The notes under the pieces: model-generated
What the model saw: only the letters and a program-made list of their open reading frames with translations
The model's database searches: none
What the model was told of the DNA's origin: nothing
Position numbers and translations under genes: made by a program
In this document: positions 9,101 to 17,498 of the stretch, in pieces
Layout: every line of letters begins with the position of its first letter
Numbering within the stretch: the stretch's first letter is position 1
DNA from: UBA1413 sp964552955
GTDB taxonomy: Bacteria > Bacteroidota > Bacteroidia > Bacteroidales > Prolixibacteraceae
Length of the DNA: 64,000 nt
Direction of reading: 5' to 3'
NCBI GenBank assembly: GCA_964552955.1
Contig: CAZKIU010000015.1
Span: forward strand, 1 to 64,000

Positions 9101-12100
9101 TCGAAACCGCCAATATCGAGTTCATCGAATTCTGGATGATGGACCCCTTCGTCAATGATACCGTTGGAGCAACCTCGGGAGGTGACCTCTACTTCAACCT
9201 GGGCGACATCTCGGAAGATATCCTGCGCGACGGTCGCAAATCTTTCGAAAACGGGTTGCCTACCTCGTCCAACCTCACTAACCTGGATACAACCGTCTGG
9301 GGCAGGATCTCCACCCAGCAGTCGCTGGTCAACGCCTTTGACAACAACCCCGGCTCCCGCAAATACCAGGACCTGGGCCTCGACGGGATGAACAACACCG
9401 ATGAAAACAGCTTCTTCAGCGATTACCTCGAAGAACTGAAATCGGTCGTCTCCTCCGAAGTCTATGAGAACATCGCCAAAGACCCCGCCAAAGACGACTA
9501 CCACTACTACCGGGGATCAGACTACGACGACCAGGAACTGACCATTCTCGAGCGTTACAAACGCTTCAACGGACCCGAAGGCAACTCGCCCACCACCGAG
9601 ATGTCACCTGAATCCTATCCCACCTCGGCCTCCACTCTTCCCGACGTGGAAGACATCAACAATGACAACACCCTCAATGAATATGAGAGATATTACCAGT
9701 ACCGGGTCAGCCTGCGCCGTGAAGACCTGGAACTGGGCAAGAACTACATCAACGATGTCAAGAAGAGCCGGGTCCAGCTGAAGAACGGAACCATCGGGGA
9801 GGTCAACTGGTACCAGTTCAAGATCCCCGTCAGGGAATACAACCAGGTTTTCGGTAACATCTCTGATTTCAAGTCGATACGGTTTCTGAGGCTTTTCCTG
9901 AACGGTTTTGAAGATCCTGTGGTATTGCGTTTTGCCACCCTTGACCTGGTCAGGGCCGACTGGCGGCGCTACACCAGGACCCTGGCCGAAGAGGGTTCTC
10001 CCGAATCGGTAGAAGCGACCTTTGATATTTCGGCCGTGAACATCGAGGAAAACGGCAGTAAGTCACCGGTCAACTACATCCTTCCTCCCGGCATCGACAG
10101 GGTGATCGACCCTGCCAATCCGCAATTGCGTCAGCTCAACGAGCAGTCTATGGTCATGAAGGTTTCCGGACTGGAGCCCGGGGATGCTCGTGCCGCCTAT
10201 AAGAGTCTTTACATGGATTTCCGCCGGTATAAAAGACTGAAAATGGAGATCCATGCCGAAGAACCCGAGGGAGCCTCCCTGAAAGACGACGAACTGGTGT
10301 TTTTCATCAGGCTGGGTTCTGACTACAACTACAACTATTATGAATATGAAATTCCGTTGAAGCTGACCCCTGCCGGCCGTTACAACGGCGAGATCGAGGC
10401 CGACCGTTACGAGGTGTGGCCCGATGCCAACCGCCTCGACATCCCCCTGGATTATTTCACCAATGTCAAACTCGACAGGGATGCCGAAATGCGGAAAGCC
10501 GGCTCCAGGTTAAGGATCATGGATGTCTATGAGCAGCGGCACCAGGGTTGGAACGGCAACAAAAACCTGATCAAGGTGAAGGGATCTCCCAACCTGGGCA
10601 ATGTGCAGGTGATGATGATGGGTATCCGTAACAAAAAGAGGGTCAACGATATCGGCACGCGTGCCGTAGAGGTCTGGGTCAACGAATTGCGCCTGTCGGA
10701 GTTTGATGAACAGGGGGGATGGGCCGCCAATGCCCGCATGACGGCCCGGCTGGCCGACCTGGGATCGGTCACTATGGCCGGTAGAACCCGCACCGCCGGC
10801 TTCGGAAGCATCCAGCAAAATGTCAACCAGCGCAGTATCGACAATCTGGCCGAATACGATATCGCCTCCTCTATCGACCTGGGGCGTTTCTTCCCCAAAG
10901 AAGCCGGCGTCAATATCCCCCTTTATTACGGCTACTCGAAGAGCAATACCATGCCCAAGTATGACCCTACCAACCCCGATATTGAACTGAAGGAGAGCCT
11001 TGACCGGACCGAATCGCGCCGGGAACAGGACTCGCTGCGGCATATCGCCCAGGACCTGGTGGTGCGCAAAAGCCTCAACTTCACCAATGTGCGGGTCGAC
11101 CCCCAACAGGAAACCCCTAAACCCGCCAAACTGTGGAGCCCCGGGAATTTCGCCCTGACCTACTCCTACAACGAGGTTTTTAAAAGAAATATCAACACCG
11201 AATACAACGTCGACAAGATATACCGGGGCATGCTCTCCTACAACTTCAATACCCGCCCCGAGTTGTGGAGCCCCCTTTCGAAGGTACAATTCCTCCAGAA
11301 AGGCCCCCTGAAACTGATCGGCGACTTCAACCTCTACCCTCTGCCCACCCAACTCTCGTTCAGGACAGACCTTTACCGGCGTTACAATGAAGTGCAGGCC
11401 AGAAATATTACCAACCCGGGATTGATCCTGCCCAGGACTTTTGAGAAGGACTTCCTCTGGAACCGCAATTTCGACCTGATCTATGACATCACCCGCAACC
11501 TGAAGGCCGATTTCTCCTCACAGGGGACCAACCGCATCGATGAGCCGGAGGGGCGTTTCAACCGCAGGGACAATGATTACGAGTGGAAGCGCGATTCCCT
11601 GGTTTCCAACCTGCTGGCCATGGGAAGACCGGTGTTGTACAACCACAATGTCAACATCACCTACACCTTACCCATGAACCTGATCAAGGCCCTCAATTTC
11701 ATCAGTGTCACCAGCCGCTATCAGGGGAGTTACAACTGGCAGGCCGGACCGGTGACCTCTGACACCATACGGCTGGGGAACAACATCCAGAATTCACAGA
11801 ATATCAGCATCATGGGAAGTGTCAACCTGACCTCCCTGTACAATAAAGTGCCTTATCTTCAGAAACTGGAGACCAAATTCCAGAATACAGGCCGCAGCCG
11901 GTATGGGAGTTATGGCAATTACGGCAGTTCGGGAGACCGTAATCAGATGGGTTCATCGGGAAGCCGGCGGGAGCAGCAGCAGGTCAGGGAGCGGCCCCAG
12001 GTGAAGGAGGCTCCTGAGTTCAACCAGGCCAACGTGACCTTGCGGCCCGGGGTGCCCGTGACCATCAACCATAAGCTGGGAGAAAAGGATGTGACCCTGA

Positions 12101-13683
12101 AGGTCACCTCAGCCGACGGAAAGACCATCTCCGGCAGAGTCAGAAAAATAGACCGTGACAACATCGAGTTTACAGCTACCGACAGTGTGGCCGCGGCTAC
12201 GGTTCAGGTCACAGGTAAGGTGGATAAGGACATCATGCGGGAGATCCTTGACGTGGCCCTGCGTATGGCCACCGGAGTGCGTAACCTCTCGGTGACGTAT
12301 AACCTTACGGGAGGATCGGTGCTTCCGGGTTATCTTCCGGAACCGGCCTTCCTGGGAGGTGGAATGTACACCCCTGACCAGGGGCTCTTCGGCCGTACCA
12401 TGGGCAGCAGTTATGCACCCGGACTGCCGTTCCTTATGGGATGGCAGGACCGGCAGTTTGCGCAGAACGCAGGCCAGAGAGGATGGCTGACCACCGATCC
12501 CATTCTCAACACGCCCTTCCAGTTCACCAGCAATGAACGGATCTCACTGCGTGCCGACGTGGAACCCCTCCCCGACCTGAGAATCGACGTGAATGCCGAT
12601 CGGGCCATGTCCAAAAATATCAGCGAGTTCTACAACTACGACCCGGTCAACAGCCGTTTCAATGCCGAGAATTTCTCCGAACGGGGCAACTTCAGCATGT
12701 CGGTGCTCACCTGGGGAACGGCCTTTTTTGCCCTTGGCAAGGAGGAGGTCCACCAGTCGGAAGCCTTTGAAAAACTGAAAGACTACCGCATCATCATTGC
12801 CCGCCGTTTGGCCGCCCGCCGCCCTGCCGCCCACGGCTACGACCCCACGGCCATCAACCCGGAAACAGGATTCCCTGATGGCTATGGCCCCACCTCCGTC
12901 GAGGTGCTGGTCCCCGCCTTCCTCGCCGCCTATCAGGGTGCTGACCCCCACAAGGTCTCCCTCAACATGTTCCCTCCCCTCAAGTACATCCGCCCCAACT
13001 GGAGAATCCAATACGAGGGGATGGTCTCCAAGATTCCGGCCTTCAACAAGGTGATGAAAACCATGGCCTTCACCCACGCCTACCGCTCCAGCTATAATGT
13101 GGGCTCCTTCCTCACCAACCTCAACTACCTGGCCGAAAACGACGGCTTCAGCTATGTGCGCGACATCCAGAACAACTTCCTCCCCGCTTATGAGTTCAAC
13201 TCGGTGAGCGTTAACGAGACCTTCAGCCCGCTCATCAACATGGACATCACCTGGATCAACGACCTGACCACCCGCGGTGAGATCAAACGTACCCGCTCCA
13301 TGGCCCTCTCCTTCGCCAACAATCAACTGACGGAGGTGCTGAGCAACGAATACATCTTCGGGGTAGGCTACCGGTTTACCCGTATGGACCTTATCCTGAA
13401 AACCAAAAACGCACAACGTTCCTACTCCAATGACCTGACCCTCAGAGCCGACGTCTCCCTCAGGAAAAATAAAACCGTTCTGAGAAAACTGGTGGAGAAC
13501 ACCGATCAGCTCACCGCCGGTCAGAATGCCGTGACCATCAAAGCCACAGCCGATTACATGCTCAGCGACAGGTTCCAGCTCAGGGTTTACTACGACAAAG
13601 TGATCAACCAGCCGTTTGTCGGCTCCTTCGATACTTCCAACACCAACTTCGGGGTGAGCTTCCGCTTTACCCTCGCCGAATAG
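6115..13683 (+). CDS. sprA: SprA (Sov), giant outer-membrane translocon of the type IX secretion system
   Basis: Very large beta-barrel that forms the type IX secretion pore, originally described as a gliding-motility protein. The 2,522-residue product starts with a Sec signal peptide (MRLYKIVKNILLLTVLVFF, cleavage near residue 28) after an ATG at 6115. The open frame reaches 72 bases further into ruvA, but only the 6115 start gives a clean signal. SprA-type features include MNVMGQIGTKMNMRVNYN near residue 225, AYVDDFEGTKTSIDL near 840, many alternating barrel strands and an end NFGVSFRFTLAE typical of an outer-membrane barrel. A Gly/Ser/Tyr-rich linker (about residues 1925-1960) leads into a small soluble-looking domain before the final strands. 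Length agrees with the family (about 2,400). Confidence 0.95.
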   Translation: MRLYKIVKNILLLTVLVFFYALTGGVGSRAEESHRSFPPFDSSPFVATDTVRSDTTGPLRFPFRDQPAFGHPENPDTSSLFLKKPQNIQRQVEYDPATGQYIFYEKVGTLNYRLPQTMSLDDYIGYDFRKSVNDYWKQRQNLSEMEKSSGLLPGLTIQSEVFNRIFGGNTINIKPQGYVEVSFGYQVNKTANPAIPVRLQKVPTFDFDQKIQMNVMGQIGTKMNMRVNYNTEATFDYENKMNLEYTGEEDEIIKRIEAGNVSLPLNGSLITGASNLFGVKAEMQFGKLTLTTLFSQHKGETKTVETEGGAQITNFEISATDYDANRHFFLSQYFRDNYDEALRSLPIIRSGVTINKIEVWVTNKSGNFTESRNILALQDLGEHNPHIYNPVPGFQQTAGQPFPGSIYPNNGANGLYQEMATTYAGIRDIQSITPVMAQFGNDFVGGRDFEKIEQARKLTESEYTVNQRLGYISLNTALNNDEILAVAFNYTVNGQVFQVGEFSTDGIDAPQTLILKLVKGTNLSPGLPTWNLMMKNVYNLNAYQLTSTDFNLNVVYMNDSTGTYINYIPEGRINGHILLNVMNLDKLNKQQDPYRDGVFDYIEGITVHSNSGRIIFPVLEPFGTHLADSLQDARLIDKYTYRSLYDSTKTVAEQDAEHNKFRLTGSYKGSSSSDIMVGSFNLAPGSVKVTAGGRELVENVDYTVDYTLGRVTVINPGLLEAGTPIQVSTESQDLFSMQRKSLLGAHANYAFSDRFNLGATALYMQERPLTQKVDYGMDPISNLMLGMDARFSTESQLLTRAIDKLPLISTKAPSSIDFEAEFAQLLPGHSRVIEKSGNAYVDDFEGTKTSIDLKARQAWVLASTPQNQPLFPEGNLANQIDYGLNRALLAWYIIDPLFLRSSTLTPGHIKNDKDQQSNHLVREVFEKEIFPAKESPVGQPTNISMFDLAFYPSEKGPYNFDTRPSLYSAGVTPEGALRDPASRWGGIMRKIENSDFETANIEFIEFWMMDPFVNDTVGATSGGDLYFNLGDISEDILRDGRKSFENGLPTSSNLTNLDTTVWGRISTQQSLVNAFDNNPGSRKYQDLGLDGMNNTDENSFFSDYLEELKSVVSSEVYENIAKDPAKDDYHYYRGSDYDDQELTILERYKRFNGPEGNSPTTEMSPESYPTSASTLPDVEDINNDNTLNEYERYYQYRVSLRREDLELGKNYINDVKKSRVQLKNGTIGEVNWYQFKIPVREYNQVFGNISDFKSIRFLRLFLNGFEDPVVLRFATLDLVRADWRRYTRTLAEEGSPESVEATFDISAVNIEENGSKSPVNYILPPGIDRVIDPANPQLRQLNEQSMVMKVSGLEPGDARAAYKSLYMDFRRYKRLKMEIHAEEPEGASLKDDELVFFIRLGSDYNYNYYEYEIPLKLTPAGRYNGEIEADRYEVWPDANRLDIPLDYFTNVKLDRDAEMRKAGSRLRIMDVYEQRHQGWNGNKNLIKVKGSPNLGNVQVMMMGIRNKKRVNDIGTRAVEVWVNELRLSEFDEQGGWAANARMTARLADLGSVTMAGRTRTAGFGSIQQNVNQRSIDNLAEYDIASSIDLGRFFPKEAGVNIPLYYGYSKSNTMPKYDPTNPDIELKESLDRTESRREQDSLRHIAQDLVVRKSLNFTNVRVDPQQETPKPAKLWSPGNFALTYSYNEVFKRNINTEYNVDKIYRGMLSYNFNTRPELWSPLSKVQFLQKGPLKLIGDFNLYPLPTQLSFRTDLYRRYNEVQARNITNPGLILPRTFEKDFLWNRNFDLIYDITRNLKADFSSQGTNRIDEPEGRFNRRDNDYEWKRDSLVSNLLAMGRPVLYNHNVNITYTLPMNLIKALNFISVTSRYQGSYNWQAGPVTSDTIRLGNNIQNSQNISIMGSVNLTSLYNKVPYLQKLETKFQNTGRSRYGSYGNYGSSGDRNQMGSSGSRREQQQVRERPQVKEAPEFNQANVTLRPGVPVTINHKLGEKDVTLKVTSADGKTISGRVRKIDRDNIEFTATDSVAAATVQVTGKVDKDIMREILDVALRMATGVRNLSVTYNLTGGSVLPGYLPEPAFLGGGMYTPDQGLFGRTMGSSYAPGLPFLMGWQDRQFAQNAGQRGWLTTDPILNTPFQFTSNERISLRADVEPLPDLRIDVNADRAMSKNISEFYNYDPVNSRFNAENFSERGNFSMSVLTWGTAFFALGKEEVHQSEAFEKLKDYRIIIARRLAARRPAAHGYDPTAINPETGFPDGYGPTSVEVLVPAFLAAYQGADPHKVSLNMFPPLKYIRPNWRIQYEGMVSKIPAFNKVMKTMAFTHAYRSSYNVGSFLTNLNYLAENDGFSYVRDIQNNFLPAYEFNSVSVNETFSPLINMDITWINDLTTRGEIKRTRSMALSFANNQLTEVLSNEYIFGVGYRFTRMDLILKTKNAQRSYSNDLTLRADVSLRKNKTVLRKLVENTDQLTAGQNAVTIKATADYMLSDRFQLRVYYDKVINQPFVGSFDTSNTNFGVSFRFTLAE

Positions 13684-13807
13684 GGAAAAGAGAGGAAGTC
13701 CCTGAAATCCCTCCCGCCGAACCAATCACTCCGGTTTCCGTATACACACGGTGTAATGCCGTTCAACCTGTGTTACCTGAGGTGAACGGCCAGGGGTATG
13801 ACCGGAA

Positions 13808-13839
13808 GGCGGCCAGCCTTACAGCGGGCGGCCAGCCTT
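13808..13839. repeat. 13-bp direct repeat in the sprA-DUF6146 gap
   Basis: GGCGGCCAGCCTT occurs at 13808-13820 and again at 13827-13839. The first copy with its preceding AA can fold as AAGGC-GGCCA-GCCTT. It lies between sprA and the downstream lipoprotein gene. It could be a weak terminator, but no T-run is present. Confidence 0.4.
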
Positions 13840-13918
13840 GAATGCCTTTGATGGTGAGGTTTCAACAGGAGGCCTCCCGAAATCAGGAAGTTCAACATTT
13901 TAACAGGGAGAGTGAATC

Positions 13919-14338
13919 ATGAACAAGCTGATACTAATGGCATGGTGCGCCCTGCTACTGGTGGCCGCCTGCACCAGCAGCCGCAAAGCCGGAAAGGTCG
14001 AACTCACCCGGGAGCCCCCCGGCACCGACAGCACCAGCTATGAACTCATCGTTTTGGACCCCGGTTTTGAAAGCTGGTTCATTACGCGCAGCCAACCCGC
14101 CTGGTTCCACTCACAGGAATATTATGAAAACTGGAACCGCCAGTACGTCACCGAATGGAACCTCAAGGCTTCCAGTCCCCGGCACAGCAGAATCTTCGAG
14201 TCCATCCTGGGGTACGACCCCACGGTGGATTACGGCCTGGCAATCAACCATAAGCTGTTTTACTATTTCCTCTATGTGGAGAAGGAACTGGGGATTCCCA
14301 TTCTGATGCCGGGGATATCGCCCCATGCAGTTTTCTGA
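13919..14338 (+). CDS. DUF6146-family lipoprotein
   Basis: Small predicted lipoprotein of 139 residues. The N-terminus MNKLILMAWCALLLVAACTS is a lipoprotein signal with the lipobox VAAC (Cys18). The mature part contains YELIVLDPGFESWF, SQEYYENWNRQYVTEWN and DYGLAINHKLFYYFLYVEKEL, which I recognise as the Bacteroidota DUF6146 family of unknown function. A GGGAGAG ribosome site lies just before the ATG. It follows sprA by 235 bases and is convergent with ribD. No enzymatic motif is visible. A link to secretion or gliding is only suggested by position. Confidence 0.8.
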   Translation: MNKLILMAWCALLLVAACTSSRKAGKVELTREPPGTDSTSYELIVLDPGFESWFITRSQPAWFHSQEYYENWNRQYVTEWNLKASSPRHSRIFESILGYDPTVDYGLAINHKLFYYFLYVEKELGIPILMPGISPHAVF

Positions 14339-14397
14339 AAGCTTCAGTCACCGTTCAGGGCCCGGCCCCAGGTCGGTTCCAGGACGTGTATCCGGAG

Positions 14398-15450
14398 TTA
14401 CAGGGAGGAGGGGTTTCGCACTACGGTAAGGAGCGTATCATCGAGGAGTTCCGTAGCGGTGGTCACGCCACTGAGGCGGGGTGCTGCCGTGCCTGCGCCG
14501 AAACGTACCCTTCCCGTATAGATATGGGCTTCATCCCACAAGCCGGCCTCTATGAAGGCCTTCAGGGTCTCTCTGCCCCCTTCCACGATCAGCGACAGCT
14601 TGCCGGCACTCCTGAGGTACGAAAGGATCTGGTGAGGCAGGGTGGCCCCGGGGGTGATCTTCATAAAAGTCAGATTCTCCTCATCAGGAGAGGGATGGGC
14701 GGTAGCCACAACGGTAGGGGTGGAATGGTCAAAGAGGTGGAGGTGGCGGGGTAGCTTTCCCGCAGGATCAAGCACCATCCTCAGGGGATGGGGACCGCTC
14801 CATGCGCGGGTTGTCAGGGCCGGATCATCCCTTTCTGCCGTCACCCGGCCGACCAGAATCGCCGCCTCCCGGGCCCGGCAGCGGTGAACCACCCTCCTGG
14901 CCAGCGCCCCGGAGATCCATACCACACGTCCTTCCTCCTCCTTTGAGCGCTCCCTGTCCATAAAACCGTCACTGCTCTGGGCCCACTTCAGTATCACCCA
15001 GGGCCGGTTCTTCTCATGAAAGGTCAGAAACCGGCGGTTCTGCTCGCGACATTCCTTTTCCAGCACACCCGTGATCACCTCCACCCCTGCCCGGCGTAGC
15101 TTCTCTATCCCCTTGCCGTCCACCGACGGAAAGGGATCCCGGATGCCGATGACGACGCTGGGAATTTGCGAGGCTATGATCAGGTCGGCACAGGGCGGCG
15201 TTTTACCATAATGGGCACACGGCTCCAGCGATACATACAATACCGACTCACGGAGGAGTTCACGCCGCTTCACCGAGGCCAGGGCCATCACTTCGGCATG
15301 AGGACCTCCATACTCCCGGTGGAAACCCTCCCCGATGATCCGGCCTGCATGAACGATCACACACCCCACCATCGGGTTGGGAGCCACACGCCCTGCCCCT
15401 GCAGCCGCCAGCCACAGACACCGCTCCATAAATTTTTCATGTTCCCTCAT
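14398..15450 (-). CDS. ribD: Bifunctional diaminohydroxyphosphoribosylaminopyrimidine deaminase/5-amino-6-(5-phosphoribosylamino)uracil reductase
   Basis: Two consecutive steps of riboflavin synthesis in one protein. Residues 1-145 form the zinc deaminase domain, with NPMVGCVIVH, the HAEV motif (zinc His plus catalytic Glu) and PCAHYGKTPPCADLI (zinc Cys pair). The rest is the dihydrofolate-reductase-like reductase domain (VILKWAQSSDGFMDR, GRVTAERDDPALTTR, LIVEGGRETLKAF). The length of 350 is normal. It is divergent from prmC with only 36 bases between the start codons. ribF, the FAD-making enzyme, lies 3 kb away but in a separate unit. Confidence 0.96.
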   Translation of the reverse strand: MREHEKFMERCLWLAAAGAGRVAPNPMVGCVIVHAGRIIGEGFHREYGGPHAEVMALASVKRRELLRESVLYVSLEPCAHYGKTPPCADLIIASQIPSVVIGIRDPFPSVDGKGIEKLRRAGVEVITGVLEKECREQNRRFLTFHEKNRPWVILKWAQSSDGFMDRERSKEEEGRVVWISGALARRVVHRCRAREAAILVGRVTAERDDPALTTRAWSGPHPLRMVLDPAGKLPRHLHLFDHSTPTVVATAHPSPDEENLTFMKITPGATLPHQILSYLRSAGKLSLIVEGGRETLKAFIEAGLWDEAHIYTGRVRFGAGTAAPRLSGVTTATELLDDTLLTVVRNPSSL

Positions 15451-15464
15451 TCAGGACAAAACCA

Positions 15465-15472
15465 TAACTTTG
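15465..15472 (+). promoter_or_regulatory. -7 box for prmC
   Basis: TAACTTTG is a perfect TAnnTTTG match 14 bases before the prmC ATG. Two bases further on lies the opposing box of ribD, so the two promoters share the same DNA. Confidence 0.6.
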
Positions 15473-15473
15473 C

Positions 15474-15481
15474 CAAAAATA
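15474..15481 (-). promoter_or_regulatory. -7 box for ribD
   Basis: TATTTTTG on the minus strand is a perfect match 23 bases before the ribD start. It lies immediately beside the prmC box. Confidence 0.6.
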
Positions 15482-15486
15482 ACACA

Positions 15487-16329
15487 ATGCAGGCGACTAT
15501 TCAATGGATCATGCAGGAATTGCAAGGGGTCTACCCCGATGCGGAAATCAGGGCGTTCACCCGTATGATTTTCCATGCCTTGCGCGGATGGACTCTTACC
15601 GACCTGCTCCTTCGTGAGGAGGAGCGGCTCTCGCCTGCAGAGGTCAGCCAGGTCGGGGCTATCGTCAGCCGCCTCCGGCAACGGGAACCCATCCAATACA
15701 TCCTGGGGGAGGTCACCTTTGTGGGGCTCACCCTCCGCGTGAATCCCGCCGTTCTGATTCCCCGGCCGGAAACGGAAGAACTGATCCATTGGATCATCAC
15801 TTCCCGTAACGAAGCCCCACTCTCCCTCCTCGATATCGGTACCGGGAGTGGCTGCATCGCCCTGGCCCTCAGCAAAGCCTTCCCCCATTGCGACACCCGG
15901 GGGTGCGACCTCTCCGAAGAAGCCCTCACCGTGGCCCGCAACAACGCCCTGATCAACCACTCCGGCGCCCGCTTTTTCAAGGCTGACATCCTCCGGTGGC
16001 CGGCGTTCCGGGAGTGGCAGAAAACAGACCTCATCGTGAGCAACCCCCCCTATGTCATGGAAAGCGAAAAAAACGAAATGGAGGAGCACGTCGTTTTTCA
16101 TGAACCCCCGCTGGCCCTTTACGTTCCCGATGAGGATCCTCTGCTCTATTACCGGCATATCGCCGCTTTTGCCCATGAATGGCTGAGCGAGGAAGGAGAA
16201 CTTTTCCTGGAAATCAACCGCCGCTTTGGACAGGAGGTGACCACCCTCCTCTCCCAACATGGATTCCGAAAGAGTGAAGTCCGCAGCGACCTGAGCGGAA
16301 ACCCCCGCATGGTCAGGGCACAAAAATGA
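15487..16329 (+). CDS. prmC: Peptide chain release factor N5-glutamine methyltransferase
   Basis: SAM-dependent methyltransferase that modifies the GGQ glutamine of release factors. The 280-residue protein has an N-terminal helical domain (about 1-85), then the Rossmann-fold domain with LLDIGTGSGCIALAL (SAM-binding) and the catalytic IVSNPPYV motif. RPETEELI precedes the SAM motif as usual in PrmC. An upstream in-frame extension of 107 codons runs through the ribD start region and is rejected. The ATG at 15487 is right behind a -7 box. It is a single gene, divergent from ribD. Confidence 0.95.
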   Translation: MQATIQWIMQELQGVYPDAEIRAFTRMIFHALRGWTLTDLLLREEERLSPAEVSQVGAIVSRLRQREPIQYILGEVTFVGLTLRVNPAVLIPRPETEELIHWIITSRNEAPLSLLDIGTGSGCIALALSKAFPHCDTRGCDLSEEALTVARNNALINHSGARFFKADILRWPAFREWQKTDLIVSNPPYVMESEKNEMEEHVVFHEPPLALYVPDEDPLLYYRHIAAFAHEWLSEEGELFLEINRRFGQEVTTLLSQHGFRKSEVRSDLSGNPRMVRAQK

Positions 16330-16422
16330 GACTCCTCCGGTGACACGATGCCGGAAGGATATCCATCGTTTCACCAATTTCACTAAATTGCACTCCGAAA
16401 ACAGGATGCTTTTCTACCTACC

Positions 16423-17487
16423 TTGAAAACAATTGCAAAAAATAGCCTTTTGGCTTTCAATATAATGGCTGCCCTGGCACTGGTAGCTTCCTACCTGTCG
16501 CAATACATCCCTCCTGACCGGTGGTGGGCCCCTTCCCTGTTTGGGCTGGGGTACCCATACCTCCTGGCGGTGAATATCCTTTTTGTACTGACCTGGCTGC
16601 TGATCGCTCCCCGGCGTTCCCTGCTCTCCCTGGTGTTGATCCTGGCCGGCTGGGGCATCCTGACCCGCTACATCCAGGTCAGCGGAAAAACTACCAGTCA
16701 ACCCACCATCAGGGTCGTTTCCTACAATGTCAAAAACTTCACCGGCAAGGGCAACAACCCCTCGCGCGAACTCGCCGAGGTGATCAAGGGTTTCCTCCGT
16801 GAAAACGAACCCGACATCATTTGCCTGCAGGAAGTCAAACTACGCACCAACAAGGTCTTTAACCTGGAAGAGACCAAACAGCAATTCTCCCGCATCAATC
16901 ATTACCAGTATGCCCGGGCCGGAAGTACCATCGGTTCGGTGACCATGACCAGCTTTCCCATTGTCAAGATGGAAGAAATCAGGTTTGAAAAATCAGGGAA
17001 CATAGCCATTTGCACCGATGTCATCATCAGGGGGGATACCTTCCGCATCTTCAACGTCCACCTGCAGTCTTACAAAATTGACCCCGACCGGTACAGTGTT
17101 ATCGACAATCCCGGCATTCCGCGGAAAAAAGATCTCCGTGAATACAGGGAGCTGGCGGAAAAATACAGGCAAGCCATGATCAAGCGAGCCGCCCAGGCCA
17201 GGATGATCCGGAAAAAAATCAGGCAATCGCCCTATCCGGTGCTGGTATGCGGTGACTTCAACGACACCCCGGCCTCCTTCGCCTACCGCAAAACAAGAGG
17301 TCCCCTGCGCGATGCCTTCGTCGGCTCTGGAAAAGGCATCGGCCTGACCTATGTCGGAAAACTCCCTTCTTTCCGGATCGACTACATCCTTCACAGCCCT
17401 AAACTGGAAAGCTTCAACTTCACCATACACCAGGTCCCCTACAGCGATCACCTGCCTATCTCCTGCGAGTTCAACATCAGGAAATGA
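16423..17487 (+). CDS. Membrane-anchored endonuclease/exonuclease/phosphatase family protein
   Basis: Protein of 354 residues with about three N-terminal hydrophobic segments (roughly 8-28, 36-57 and 62-80) followed by an EEP-fold phosphodiesterase domain. The motifs are VVSYNVKNF, DIICLQEVK (metal-binding Glu), VCGDFNDTP (catalytic Asp/Asn) and YSDHLPISC (catalytic Asp-His). Such proteins are common in Bacteroidota. The substrate is not known and could be a nucleic acid or a phospholipid/phosphoester. The open frame begins with TTG at 16423, and the first ATG (16465) would cut into the first membrane segment, so TTG is preferred. It converges with ribF, with 11 bases between the stops. Confidence 0.85.
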   Translation: MKTIAKNSLLAFNIMAALALVASYLSQYIPPDRWWAPSLFGLGYPYLLAVNILFVLTWLLIAPRRSLLSLVLILAGWGILTRYIQVSGKTTSQPTIRVVSYNVKNFTGKGNNPSRELAEVIKGFLRENEPDIICLQEVKLRTNKVFNLEETKQQFSRINHYQYARAGSTIGSVTMTSFPIVKMEEIRFEKSGNIAICTDVIIRGDTFRIFNVHLQSYKIDPDRYSVIDNPGIPRKKDLREYRELAEKYRQAMIKRAAQARMIRKKIRQSPYPVLVCGDFNDTPASFAYRKTRGPLRDAFVGSGKGIGLTYVGKLPSFRIDYILHSPKLESFNFTIHQVPYSDHLPISCEFNIRK

Positions 17488-17498
17488 GCAGCCCGGCA

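Noticed and set aside
12544..13725. 393-codon minus-strand open frame opposite the 3' end of sprA
   Set aside because: Shadow of sprA. Composition rich in Gly, Val and His without any domain.
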